From: Enoplolaimus lenunculus
Lineage: Eukaryota; Nematoda; Enoplea; Enoplida; Thoracostomopsidae
Direction: 5' to 3'
Length of the DNA: 64,000 bases
Assembly: GCA_030248215.1 (NCBI GenBank)
Contig: JASANG010000427.1
Coordinates: 1-64,000, forward strand
Each line of letters starts with the position of its first letter. The first letter of the stretch is position 1. A program made the translations under genes and the position numbers. The notes under the pieces were generated by a model. The model saw only the letters and a program-made list of their open reading frames with translations, had not been told where the DNA came from and searched no databases. This document shows, in pieces, positions 47,401 through 62,400 of the stretch.

Positions 47401-50400
47401 CGTATTTGAGAATGTGGATCTTCATTTGAATATCAAAAATCAAAAAATAACAAAAAAATCAAGTAGATCTTTTATTTAGAGATACGACGAAAACAATTTC
47501 TTGCCGGCGATGACAGTGGAGTATTGGAACCGTTAGCGAATACGTCTTTGATTCATCCGATTGACGTAAATGTTGACAATCGAGTTGGATTTAAAGTTCC
47601 CGAAATACACATTGAAAAATCTTCAGATGACAGTCAGCATCAAGAAGACGCCCTGCACGACGTTGGCTCTATTCAGTGTGGTAGCTTGGTTGAAGGTATA
47701 TTAGTTTACTTTTTAGCTTTAATTAACCAGGACTCTGTGTATAATTTTGGGCACTGCAAAGCTTCGAAAGTATGAAGCTGGAGTGTTAACCGTTTTGTTC
47801 CGTAACTATTTTGTTTCCTCACATGCACAATGTTTACTTTCACCGCACGAGCTTGAAGCGGCTGTTACATCAATATTATCTTGTGATTATTTTGTATGCT
47901 GTGTACATGTGTAACAGTTAAATACAACACATTGTGTATTAATTCGCGTACTCCTCCACATTGTGGACTTCGCTAGCCGTAAACTTTCGCTGTAAATTCT
48001 AGCACCATGTTATTTCTAAGATCGGTAGCCTATTAGCGTATGCTCAAATATGAACGGCACTTATCGCCAGTTGGTGTCTGACATTTCGCTAGAGGGTATG
48101 GGGCATCTCAACCACTCGGCGAATATTCTTCACTTGGATCCCCTAGTTTTAAATTTTTGAACTAACGCCACCTATAACCTTCGAGATACCAAATTAAATC
48201 AAATTCTATTTAAATATTGTAGGCTTATCATCCCAGCCTTCACATTACTCTACTCCAAGGGTCACTGGGTGCACGGTGCCTTTTACTGCAGTAGGAGGCT
48301 CATGCTCGACTTCGCTATCAAGCTACCCTTGTTGTCGAGGCGGAACTCGACGGAACCGGCCACCGGTTCGATATGTGACCGGGAAACCATTGTACGCGCA
48401 ACAGTTTTATGCAATTATTAAAAAACGATTTCGGTTCGCTAGACGGAATTTGCGCGGATTGTGCTCGCAAACGCTGCTGCCTGCACTGTTTGTACTCGTC
48501 GGAATGAGTGTTGCGCTTACGGTCAGTTGTTGTATTAATAGATCACACAGCTTGAGTTTGTAAAATACTAGTTTTTGAAACTTGCAAACTTTTCCGAAGA
48601 GTTAAGTCTTATTAGAATAGTGTGTTATTTTGTAATGTTTGAAGACTAAATCGGTGACTATCAATATTGGTGATATTTTGCAGCAGCATTCTGAGTTATG
48701 AAGAACTTCGCAGCGTTTTCAGTTATTCTCTCAAAACTATACGTGCGTTAAATTGTCAATTTCAATACCATTACCCAGTGGCGTGCACAAAGGAGGATAG
48801 GGTATGTATCACCCCAAATTTCGGGAAAGACTCGAAGCACGCACATGTTGTTGAACAACCTGCAACGATCACAAAAGCTTTAGACTAAATCATCCTCTCC
48901 CAAAATGTTACCCTGGCTAACACGCGCAGGCTGTGGATAAAGTTCTTGGTCTTGTTATGCTATAGGTAGCCATGATTGAAGATTTGCCACCGATAACACT
49001 GTCACCCGCTCAGTACTATAACTATACTCGGCCCGAAGGCAACGTGTTTACATATGGAATTGTTCCTATGCCACAAGGTGAAATCCGACGCAACTTATCC
49101 AAATCTGATGTCTCTCCGGAGTCAATCATTGAAACGCTATATTTGCCGTCCGGGGTCAGTGCTACTTGCTTGCTGAAGTATCCTAACGAAACAAAATTCA
49201 GCGATTGGGAGTAAGTGGACAGCTACTTTTTCTAAATTTTTTCAGGATTTATGGGAGTCTCTGTCTCGTTCATGGTGTGGTTCTCGAGAAGAGTTGGTTT
49301 GCGGCGGTTTCGGTATCTGTTTTAGTCTCAGTGAAACCAGAACTCCGAATCCAAAGACAACTAAATTTGAAAAATTGTTTTAGTTATGTTAAGATGAGGG
49401 TGTAAAAACGATAACACAATGGAAACGGAAATCAGATATTCGTCTTGGCAAACAATCGACGGTTAATACTAATGCTCATGCAGAAACAAAATTATAAATT
49501 ATAACCCGTAATATATACTAAAATAAGAGTGAATGAGTTTAATTTTTGAAACAGAGACTTCTTTTAGTCTCGTTTTTTACTGAAACCGTTCATCCCTGAT
49601 TTTTTGCGTCACCGGAAAACGTCTGAATAGCAATAAATAACTATTGCTGCATACCAGAGTAGGTTTTATCACAATAATGTACAAGTAATGCAAATTAGAT
49701 ATAATAAAATTATTATTATTGGAGTCACAATTGAATAAGTCAAAACTAAAATGTAAATTTTATGTAAAATATCTAAAATGATATCAAAGGTATTGTTTCA
49801 GAGACACATGGCCTGATGACCATGCCAATTGTGGTCAACTCGGACCATGCAAAGTGTGGTCAACTCGGACCATGCAAAGTGTGGTCAACTCGGTTATTTT
49901 GTTTGAGTATAATTATACTCAGTATGAATTTTGAAAACTTCGAGTAATTTAAATTAGGATTCTCAATCGGCACTGAAAACTATTTGTTGTTTGTCCACGA
50001 TTGCAAACTATAAGGTAGATTGATTGTAGTTTATTTTGTGATATGGTAATATTTATAACACTGTAATTCAGAAATTTTCGCATTTTGCAGAGTGAACACG
50101 ACTGTTCCAAACTATAACTCTGATGTGATTGATAAATATTTTATATCAGCGTGCAAAGATGTGTTTATTGACGGACACAAGTATCATCGACCAAACTATA
50201 TTCCGCTAATGAAAACGTTAAAAGCGTCTGCGCAATCTAGTACAATTGAAAATAGTCGATTTCTAACGCGTATGTTAAATTGTTTTTATGTTCTTTAAAT
50301 TGCACAGGAAGTTACTCTGATTATTGTGGTATTAAGTCACGGCAGCATCGGCAGAAAGTGTGTTTAACACTTTTGGATTGTTGTTCGATTAGAATATGCC

Positions 50401-53400
50401 ATGAGAGTTCTGATTGTGGTACCTGTGGTGTGAAATTTTGACAGTTGTGTTAGGATTCGGATGCGGATGCGAAAAAGCCGAATCCAAAAGCCAAATCCAA
50501 CAATGTTAAGCAGTATGTTTTAAAGGTTTAAACAATAAAAATTTTAAATAACTTGTAAAATTAATAAAAAATTTTAAATAACTTGTAAAATTAATAAAAA
50601 AATTTTGTTTCAGGTCACAAATCTCAAAATTGACGTGGGGCACGAAATTTATTAACGTTTAAAAGTTATGCTGCTGGCATTGCTTTGATAATCTGAAACA
50701 AATTATACATACAACAAAAATTTGCAACGTGCAAGATTCCGATTTGGATTCGGATTCGGCAAAAATTAACAATGGATTCTGATTCGGATCCGGTCAAATC
50801 GTAAAATAGCAACACTATGGCTGATTGATTTCCTTGAAAATTACATTACTTCAGGATGCAACCGGAATTCCGGTTCCGGCATTTTTTCAGTTTCCGGATC
50901 CGGTTGCGGTAAATTTTTACCGGAATTAAAAATTCTCGTACTATAATTTAGTCGGCGAAAAATAAGATATTTTACTAAAAATGGCGATAAAACTTGGATA
51001 GATTTGATTAGTATAGCATGCATACCTTGACAATCGCCGAAAATAAAACATCGAAGGTAGATCTTGCTTCCATGGATTATGAAAATCTAAAATACAGCAG
51101 ATAATGTGAATACCTATCTCTAACTAGGGTTATTATACCAATAATATTGCAAAATAGGAAATTAAAATGAATTTTTCGGTGGCATGCATTTTTCATTTTC
51201 CGGTTCCGACTCCGTTTCCGGTAATTTTCAATTTCTGTTTAAGGTGCGGCAACTACATCGTCATCGTCATATTATAACATTCCGCGTTACTATACAAAAT
51301 GCACGTGTTCAAGCGATGGAACTGGATTCATATGCCCAAATTATGGCTACACTGATCCAGATCAAATTGCGTTACTAACATCTGATGTTTTAATTGATTT
51401 GACAGGGCAAAATCAGTCAGAGTATTTGCTGTACACTACGGATAAATTTAGACTCAGAAGGTACATAGGTCATTACTCTTCGTGGATTAGTTGTTGCGCT
51501 TATAATGGTTGCTTGTAGTGTTTTTGATGGATTAAAACCAGGTTTCGAAATTTGATGGTCAATGGCGAAATATGGTTTTTGCTGTATGTGCAATAAGGGT
51601 CACACTATACTCACCGCTCGTCACTTCAAAAAAGTAATTTTTTCTGAAATGTGCAGTACCGCGCAGGATCTGATGCTGCCGCGCGGCACATCTGAAATTT
51701 AGTTTTATGTTCGAAGCGCAGCGTGTGCGGAACAGAAGTGTAGCACAACCGTAATAGTGCGGTTACAAAAGCGGAGCGAATAAACTGACAGTCACGATTG
51801 TCATTCAAACACAATACTGAGACATTCCGTGCATATTTAAAACATACCGGGCACTTTTTTCTTATGTCCTACCTTTATTAATTGTTACAATATTATTATA
51901 AAAGTGTTATTTCACGTACAATTTTTTTCGATGCCGCAAAATTAGTCCACTTGTATATTAAAAAAGTAGTATATTTTGCGGCTAAAGCTTCTTGTTTTGA
52001 ATGTCAAATTCAGCCCCAAAGTGTGAAGCAAGGTCAATGTTTTTTTATCGTGACAGGTTTCAACAGGTATGGCATATTCTGTATGCTGGCTTGTTGTTAC
52101 GTGATGTGTTGCAGTCGGTTTTCGCTTTTAAATTGTGATGCTTTACAGACAAAACAGAGTATTTTGCATTAGTAGTATACAAATCAATATACTAAGGAAA
52201 AAAATCGCCCACACCAATCGACTTGCATAATTTAGCAAACCTTTGGACATCGATTAGAGTTTTGCACCCATGGTTTGGGTTTCATTTGACAGTAGCTGAA
52301 ATGGAAAACTAAGTTTTTTTCAGAGTTTAAACAAAAACAATACATTTATACCAGGGTGCAACCGGAATTCCGGTTCCGGTTCCGGCATTTTTTCACCTTC
52401 CGGTTCCGGTAAATTTTTACCGGATTTAAAAATTCCGGTATTATAATTTGGCCGTTTTATTAACTTTGCTAATTTTTAAGAATCTCTTTTGAAAGCCACT
52501 TGTACTCCGAATATAAGCCATTGATAGTGGATTTCACTTCAGTCGATGATGAAAATCTAAAATACAACAAATAAAATAAATACCTATGTTCGACTAAGGT
52601 TATTTCACAAATAATAGAGCAAAAAATGAGATTAAAATGAAATTTTGGTGAAATGCATTTTTCACTTTCCGGTTCCGGTTCCGGTGAAATTTTCAAATTC
52701 CGGTTCCGGTAAATTGTAATTCCGGTTGCACCCTGATTTATACTCTTAGCTATTCTATTCTGGAGCAAGGGGTAGGGATGGGTTGGTAAGTTACATTTTA
52801 CATTGCTGCGTGCAAACCAACTGTCTATTCAGTCAAAGCAGAAATAGCTTTGTGAGACCTCGATTAGGGTTTTATACCCACTCTATGCAATGCCATTTCA
52901 TTTTAAAACCATTGTTCACTTCTTTTCTTAAAATGTTGCTCGTCCACTGTTGCCATTCGCCAACGTTTTTCTTTCCAGTAATTATGGAATGGGGAACATG
53001 TGTACTAACCGTAGGCTGTCCTATACTTCGGTAACCTCACGTACGCCTTGCTCAGGCTCCAGCTGTTCTAACCGTAGCTTGGTTTCTCAAATTATAATGC
53101 GTAGCGCATTGATGAAAGCCCCTAACCTACACGCAGCTGAACAGTTTTGTTACCATATAATTGACATACAGTAATTTGTTCATTGCTTGCAGATAAGTGC
53201 CCACCCCATCCCACATTCACCTTTTTTCAGTGTTTGTTCATAGTCATATAGACCACCGATATCCTAGCTAACTATCTTACAAGTTATGTTGCGCAACTGA
53301 TATACTGTCAATTAAAACTTTAAACACTATTAGAAACATTATATTTTAATGTTATTTTTTGATCAATTTAATCTTACCAGTGCTATTCTACAGATTTTAA

Positions 53401-56400
53401 TAGATCGTACAAAAGCTGTGTAGCGTTACTTATAATATAGATTGCTAGGTTAATGATGGACAATGTCACTTACCAATTTTTACGGCGAGTCACCATATTA
53501 CAATTTCCTTCTGAATAATTTTCCATGTTAACTTTTGCATGTTATGCAAAAGGGTGACCGCTTTAAATATATCTTATATTCCCTAGGTATCAAAATATCA
53601 ACAACAGTAATATACGTTTTTTGTTTGAGTAAAGCAGTTTGCTGTCTAAAAATCTTATATTTTAGGCTCATAAAAAGTATGATCCAGAAAGGTTTATATT
53701 GGGAATTAAAATTAGTAATTTTTTTCTTCCATGTTTAGTTTGATCTGCAATTCGTTTAATTAGACCCACTTGTTAAGGTTTTAATCCAAAGACCAAAAAA
53801 GTGGATAGATAACATTCAATTACATAACTCTGAACTTCAGATTTGAGAAACACATAACGAAATATATGTTTGCAGTCTTTGAGGTAGATATCCAAACTAT
53901 TCTCACTGAGGTAGTTTTGTTTTATCATGATTCATTTAACTTCTATTCAGATTTCATGTTCAATAATGCAACGGTGCGCTTCACTGAAGCTTAATAGTTA
54001 TTCACATCGGCATCTTGTGCATGTAAACTAGGAAGGGCTTAGTAGACATGGTTTTAGGATAATAGGATTGTCAGAGGACTGGGCGAGTTCATCCGATTCC
54101 AGCCTTAACAAGGGATTCGATCTCCGATTTAGAACTCAGAAGCCAATCGAACTCGCTGATAAATGCAACTCGGGTCAATGTTTAATAATAAGTAATTCAA
54201 GTATTAATGCTAAGAAACAAAATATAACATAAAAGACACAACTTACGAATACCCGAATAGTAATTAGTTTTCAACGAACGAAGTTGAAACTAAGTTGAAT
54301 TGAAACTAAACGAAAACTAATTCCTTGAATTGAAAATTAGCTGGAAAGTAAACTCTGAATAAGTTAAGTTCATTTTCTGACTCCAAGAGAATTAACACCA
54401 AAAGAAGAAAACATGAAGAACGTAATGAATAATGCATAGAAATCAAAGAACATAAAACATCATATCTGGAACAGAACAAGAAAATCATGAGAATACAACA
54501 TAAACAGGTTTTCTTCCTCTCAATTATATATTAACTTGCTTTTTAATTCAGATATAAACTCGTTTTTTATTTATCTTCTTTTGAGATTTTACTCCAGGTT
54601 TTCCTCCCAGAGAGGAAAACCGGTTTTTCTTCTCTTGAGTCAATTTCCTGAGTGAATTTGTTTAAGTCACGGGTATGTCATTATCTGGTTTTGTCATTGC
54701 CGGTTAGGGGTTAGCGGTGGGGGTCGCTCACAGTGCAAACCTCTTTTCGTGTTTGATTCATATATGTACGGTATTGACATGCATCAGCGCGGACACTTTG
54801 TTCCGAAAATTTCTACGATGGAAAATCCGGAGCTCCATACTCTTTGATTTAATTGAATTTGTTGGCTCTTTCGCGTGCTTTTTAGGAACTGAGCTTGAAT
54901 TTCACCGGTTGTGTAAATAACACCATGATCAGAAGAAAAGTGATATGATTGAAAGTCCACAGCAACATCTCATCCACATTTTCAAACTCTTTGCTGTCTA
55001 AGTTTCAATACCGTTCATTTTCATTGATGAACTGCAGTGAAAATGATGTTTTTCCAAAAGTATTATCAACATTACTTCCAAAGGCAGTGCTGTTTAACCG
55101 AACACGAACAATTATTGATACCCGGTTCCATTTTAACTCAAAGTTGTAACAATATTGCAAGGGTTACGAAATTACATTGTTGCGAATCATAGTACAGCTC
55201 AGCTCCTACAAAATTGTTGTCTACAGTAGAACATTTGTAAAATTTCAAATGGCAACAAATTACTGCAAGTAACTAAATTAGTCTGAAGATTCCGGTATCC
55301 AGGTTCGGTTCATATTTTACTATTCGGTTTAAGCTTCAATACTCTTGGGTATCAGATTCTGTTCAATACGACCTAAGTGGTGAATACGTCCATTTCCGAC
55401 ATGAGTGTCGTCATAACTTATATTAATTGTCTTTAAAAAGATCGCAGCCATTGTAATGAAATGATAATAGTATAACTTAATAAAACGTTAAACTGCAAAC
55501 GTTTGGTTAGGTTGCAGAGAGATGACTAAGTAGATTTTAGAGTTAACGAGACCGAAATTTGTTCATAAATTGACAACGTCTGGAGGTATCTCAACTGTCT
55601 CATTCAAAGTTACCGCTAGTAGCCAAAATTTGTGGAGACTTCACCAACAGTTAAATGTTTAGTTAATATTAAGCAACTTCTGTTGAAAACATCCAAGTGG
55701 ACTAAAGTAACATCTCGGTTTCGTTTTCGTTTTTTTTTGAGTCTCGGTGGTTTGAAACCAAGACCTGAAGTCAAGTATTCAGCAAATGTATGTCTGTATT
55801 GTTGAAGCAAGTGATGGCTGATGAATAAAACTTTTCTGTGAAATTATGAAATATTATGAAAAAATCACAAAAAAGTATGAAGAATACAAAAGCTATAAAA
55901 CACAAAAAACAATAAAAAACATTGGAAATAGTTTATTTTGATGTTTTTAATTTTGACCAAAAATTGTCCGAGACCGAGACTTTTCTTGGCCAGTCTCGGT
56001 GGTCAGGCCTCTGTTTTTAACCGGGTCCGCCAATCCCTGGGCACTAAATAAAACCATGCTAACCGGGAGCATTATTAATTCTTCGTGCATTCTCAAGTAA
56101 CTTGAACACCTATTCTTTTAGAAGGTACCAATACGATAGAGCCGCACAACTAAAAATCTACGTATGTACTAAAAATGTCTACACCAAAATGACTAAGCGA
56201 ACTGAACCACAATCAGTTCGTTCAAAACCCAACTCAAAAACATAAAGTGTTGCTTAGCATTGTTTAAGATTTACAGTAAATATTTCTGCACTATCGTTAG
56301 CTCTGTATGTGACGCTGTCGAATTTTAACACAAACAATTTTGGATAAAGGTTGAAATATTCATTCATGATTAATGTAAAGTTTTAATTTTCGGATGATAG

Positions 56401-59400
56401 AAATATTTCTGCCTACTCTACAAATTGGGCGAAATGTTGAAATGGTCACGAACGACCCATGCGTGCTGTAAAGTTTGTAATTTGGGATAACTGTAATAAA
56501 AATTTTTATATACGTAAGCTAAAACTTTTTCTTGATATGGATTATTTTGGTTAAGCAGGTGTTGCTTGAACCGAGCCTTCAGTTTTACGCCTATGCCAGC
56601 CTGATTTCAATAAACTACCTACTAAATCATGACAACTATTTATTTCAGCCAAATGTTGTCAAACACAAATGCAAATATATATTTTATCAACAGATGCACT
56701 GCAATATATCGGCAGAGGAAACTAAGTATTTAAATTCACAGGTTATCAAAAATAGGCAGAGAATCAGCATTTTTTCCAGTTTCGATACCGATACTGATAA
56801 AAAGTCCCACGTATTTTCTTTGCTGCTCCCAATTTAGACAAATGGAATAACCTGGATTTCATCTTGGTTGCGTATAGCCTAAAGAAACGATTTTTTGAGC
56901 AAGCAGAAAACTTTTGACATCTTTGAAACATCTGGTTATGCTCAAACCTGCACGAGTTTCAAAAATACACATGATAACAACCTCTATAACCACTAGTTTA
57001 AAATGAATATTTACTTACAATCAGTCGTGTGATAATGTTCTGACGCAGTGGTGATTTGGCTTAAATACGGACCCTGATCTGCTACTATAGATTGTATTCT
57101 TTTAATAATATTCTTTGGACGCTTTCTAAATAATCGACGAACTGATAAATTTATCGCAATTTTAATTAACTAATGCAAGTGATTAAACAAGCGCACGCTA
57201 AAATTATGCGTATTAGGATGACATAGTGAAATTAGCTCAAGTGAAGTCGAAATTGGCAGAGTAAGTAAAAATTGAAATTACTTTTGAAATACGAAGTTTT
57301 AGCTTGTTACTAACAGAAATATTTCCAAGTCAATCTATGATCCATGTTTCAAAAGGTATATTTGAATTCTAAATTAAGCAGTGTCGCATTTAACGCTTCA
57401 CGGAAAAGTTGCTGCGCTAGAACCCGTGGCGTACAGATTACCGGTTCGCTGGTCCCCCAGTAGTGTAAACGTTACGTTCGATACAACGGTTCAATGTACC
57501 GTAAGTTTGGTCTTACAAGAAACCTATATGAATACACCACGAAACCTCATGGACTGGAGAGCATCTCTCACATTTTCCAACCGATCTCGCTAAGCAATTT
57601 TTCGTATGTGCGTATTGACAGTTGCTGCTCTAAATCTCGACTGACAAGCAGAGCAAGTCAAATCCAAGAAGATTGTGAATTTTCAAGATTTACAATTTGC
57701 TAGTTCAGAACTTCCCATTCAAGCGGTTTACCTCATAACAAACCTTTAGGCGATCGAGATTGGAAGTCAGAAAACTCACATAAGTCATATTATCAAAACA
57801 GCGTAGCAGTTATATCCAGTTAGCAATAGGTTTTGAATGGATGAATGGTTTAAGTTGCAGAGTCTACATTTTCAAATGTGTATACAACTATCATCAGTTA
57901 GTAGCAGGTCGGTGAATTCAAAATTGGTACACGAGTAGAGCAAATCAAAATAAACAACTGGTGATTGCTGCTGCACACATTTAAGAATGCGGACCATAGG
58001 TTTATATCTACCGCGTGAGCTAAGGATTAATACTCGTAATAAAGACACCCTATTGGTAGGTGAGCTCGCTGATTTTGTTCTCATTCTATAATTTTTCAAA
58101 TTTTGCAGAAAAATTTAAAATCTAAAACACTATAAAGAGACACATGAAATTTTTGATGCTTTGATAATGTCTGAAACAAAAAACAGAATAACTGTAAGGG
58201 TGTATACTACTTGTATTATAGGTACGGTGGATTGTCTTTGGGCCACGCATTGCCTGGCGTCCCTGATAATTTTGGACTCAATGCACCTGAACAATTTCGT
58301 AAAATTGCTGTCAAACATGTTGCAAAGGTATTTTGTCATGTCCCTTCGTTCTTGCTTTTTAGTGATTCGCAAAAGTTTATTATTATATGTGTTATATTTT
58401 GTTTTCAATTCAATTAAGCCTGTTACTGCCAACCTTGAACCACTGTTCTTTTCCAGAGTTACCGTTGACAGTAGGTAGGTGTAGAGTGAAGCTTGGCGAT
58501 ATTTTTTAAAATAATTGAAAATTTTAAACAGTCGAATATAGGTATCATGTTCTTTTTAAAACAATACTTCATGTTAAACATTAACTTCGAATTGTGTTGC
58601 TGTTCCAGATCTGGTACAATCATAAAGGATATCATTCAATGACTGTATATCTGAACACAATAAACAACGCTTTATTACGCGCGTCGCTGCCTGGTTCTGC
58701 CGGCAATCCAAGCGCATATGGCATTACATTAATCAATCATCCAATGGAAGGAACAAATACTGCGTTTTCGATGCAGAAAATGTAGTTTTACTCTAGTACA
58801 CTTTTGAGTTCAGTTTGCTTTGTTTAGGAGCGGATTAAGAGTTCATTACATGCTACACAATTTTAAGGATACAGCCCCGAAAATCAATTAAGGACGAATC
58901 TGAGCCGCTATACCTCACCGCATGCAAAAAGTTCTTTGTAAGAAAGATAAACTTGGTTCAATGAGTATAATGTTGTGGAGTTTGGTAAATATTAATTCAT
59001 TGAAAACGACACCTCATGATATATTTTTATTTATTTTTTAGTTTGCTTGGAACCGACGTCTTAATTGCAATGTTCATTATTACTGCAATGTCTTTTGTCC
59101 CTGCATCGTTTGTGCTATTTTTGGTCATGGAACGCTCTTCGAAAGCGATTCATTTACAGGTAAGCTCGTTATGGCAGTGTGGTTAAGCGGTTGCATCTGT
59201 AATCGTATGTTTCTATCGCAATCTTGTGTTGTACTGAAAATCTAGCTTACGGAAACCTTGGAAATAAGGATATGTATATGTCAGCATGTTATTATCTGGT
59301 GACATTTCAGTCGCTTAGTGGCTTGTCACCGTTGATATACTGGATCGCGAACTTGTGCTGGGACATATTCAATTACACAATACCTGCGATGCTGTCTTGT

Positions 59401-62400
59401 CTGATACTACGCATATTCAATATTCCAGCGTACTGTGATGGTTATAATTTCCTTGCCATTGTGTCGTTATTTGTGTTGTATGGGTATGTTTTCTTTTGTG
59501 TTATAAAAAGTTTCGCAGTTTGTATTAGCTTTTTTATTCAAATACAGTCATGGATAGAATTAAGTGTAACCGCGATCGTGAACCACTCGATCGCATTTAC
59601 TCACAACCGCTATTTACCGTACATCTCTACTCTTAAATTTGAAAATTTTAAATTTTCTGCTAAAATGTCACATTTTGGCAGTGAATTAATCTGTAACGCG
59701 TTAACCCTACGTTGTGGCACATTTAGTGGCAAGGTAAAATTTTATATTGTGAACTCCGCATAAGTGAATAAACGATTTTGCAGAGTTATACTACAAGCAT
59801 TATTTTACTTATGAGTCAAAATATTTTTGTTTACCAGTACGTATGTAAATTAACCTCATAAGTTTTGTGCATCATTACACAAAGCTATCACAAAATAGGT
59901 TGTATACTGGTACTTTCGAAATACTGAAGGGAGTGACGATACCAAATAATTGGTGTTCTATTACAGCCCGGAGTCGATGCTCCATCGTAGTTATTATTTG
60001 ACAGACACGTTTTTTCCGTTTTAGCGGAGTGGGAATGAATCTAGGTTATTTATTTTTTATTATGCAAGTATAGTAATTCAAAATAAGTTAGAGGCTCATA
60101 ATGATTATTATTTTACGCTCATATTGTAGTCTTTAAAAAATTACCGTTTAATAAAATTAATTTTGTTAGGAGTAAATATACTAAACTAATTATTATTACT
60201 GTTTTGGGGTTTATTTAGAAGATAATAGTTCGATTAATGGCGTTCACCATTCATTCCTTCATGGTATCAGGTCTCACCTTTGTTAGTATTCTTTCGAAAA
60301 GATAAAAACGCATTTTTTCAACGCTTCTTTATCTTCTAAAATTTTGTGGTCAACGGTTCTTTGTTCAAAAATTTTGCAGATTATAGGAACTTATAACTAT
60401 AAAATCATACTGGGAACAATTAACATGAGTATCAATAGAACTTTCTGTTATTTATGAACTAGCTTGTAAGCTAAAGACAAATAAATGGCATAGCCAGTGG
60501 AATATAAAAACAATCCAGAAACTATATGGCATGCAAAAGGAATCCTTGAATGGATCTATCTTAAGCTAAACACTGAAAAGGCACGGTCTTCTTCAGGTAA
60601 AATGAAAGAAAAGGTAGTTAGCTATTCGCTAATTAGTATATTACCTATGCCTTTTATAGCTATTCAGCGCATTATATATTAATAATTATTGGATTTGTCG
60701 GTGTATAACACTATAGCGCGGTGGGTTTTTGTATAAGGAACACTTAAATGTCGCTCTAATCTTTCTATATTTGCAAACTAAGAGGATACTCGCTAGTTAA
60801 TATAATATTAACTATTACCATTTGATTTTATTCTATTGTCGTTAAGTGTGTCAGAGCTTCGCACCCTACGTGTAGCTCCACTAGGACTGGTAGTTTCGGT
60901 TTCATGTCATGTATATCGAATAAGCATTACAAAATTTTAAATTATTTCTTTGCAATTTTCAAAAATTCAAAAGCGTCGGCGTTACTTATGAAATGAACGT
61001 TCAATTGAGATAAGTTGTACAGAACTTAAAATACTTTGCTCGATCGAAGAGTCTCAGAGATTACTTAAGTTAGAAAAAAAATTACCAGCCAGAAGGTCGG
61101 CAGCAGCGGGTAAATCTTCAGCCACAATCACCCAAAACTCAAACGCGGCTGCAAAACCGCAATTTCAATAGACATTTACATTGTATTTGCTTTTAATATT
61201 TAAATATTCCCTCTGTTTTTATAAAATGACGTATTTTGGATTGTTTCAGTTGGTCGATTACACCAATGATGTATCCAGCGTCATTTTATTTTTCTGAGCC
61301 GTCCAGCGCTTACATAATTATGATTGTCGTGAATTTGTTTTTCGGGATCACATTTATTATTGCATCGTTTCTCCTACAATTATTCAGTCAATTCTCAAAT
61401 CATTTTGATACGTTGTTTCGAATGCTCCACAAAGTGTTCCTCGTGTGTCCAAGCTATTGTCTCGGTCGCGGCATTATGGACATCGCGTATAATTATTATT
61501 TCAACGAATTTATGTACCAAACGCGTAAGTTTCAATGCAATGGCGATTGCGTGTAAATAATTAAAGTTGTAATAGCATACTGGTACTATCCAGGGTGGAA
61601 CCGGAATTGAAAAATACCGGAACCGCAGTTGGAAAGTTAAAGTAATATTGAATTTTCTACCGGACTCAGAACCGGGAAGTGAAAAATAACTGTTATCAAA
61701 AAATCAGTTTTAGCGCTATATTACTGAATGTTTAACCATCCCAGCAACAAGCTGGCAGAAGGTGCAAAAAAGTCGCTGCTATCTGTCGCCTGCATGTTTA
61801 TGGATATGGGTCAGCCGGTATTGTCATCCTCGATTCGATTCTTTTGGGCTTTATTACAGTCAGCGACATCTTACGACGCAACCGCAAGCAGTGTTTCTCA
61901 AGTGGGACACAACGTCAATATCCTAAAAATATTCCCATTAATGCCGATGCTCTAAGCAACAAAAACATAGAGGTCGTCAGCTACATGCAGAGGAAAATTC
62001 ACAACATAGTTGCCATTCAAGAAACATGAAATTACGGCAAAATCGAAGTGACAAACAAAAATTAGCATAGGCAATTCAACCATGCTAAACAAATAAATAT
62101 CAAAGATCAACCCAAAACTACGTGATGCTTGTCCGGACTTCTTTGGATGCCCGCACTACACGACGTATTTGTTCAATTGTCCAGTAAACTGCACTTCACT
62201 TACTTTTAAATTGTTATGGTCACAACTAGAGGAAGTTGTAAGATATCTCAAACTCGAATTGGACGGTGGCCATCTTTACCACATATTGTGACAACAACAA
62301 GAACAACAACAACCGTATAACCAACATATGGTCAGGGCATTTTTCCAAGATTTATCTCCAGTGTTGTTAGCATGCGAAACTGTCTAATTCTAACGAAATT

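Larger units (their letters stand above)
51461..58221 (+). other. ABCA2 intron 34, 6.8 kb
   Basis: Apart from the complete MITE at 52352-52735 I found no conserved gene. Repeats of the type GAGACTTTTCTTGGCC/GTCTCGGTGG occur at 55540-56000. Around 54090-54165 the minus strand has a B-box-like GAGATCGAATCCC, a possible SINE relic. An orphan exon-like segment lies at 57382-57500. Confidence 0.6.

Noticed and set aside
61525-61559. Longer version of ABCA2 exon 39 using a GTGTAA donor
   Set aside because: The GTAAGT donor at 61525 with the acceptor at 63358-63360 gives the exact family length; the longer form adds residues without a counterpart.
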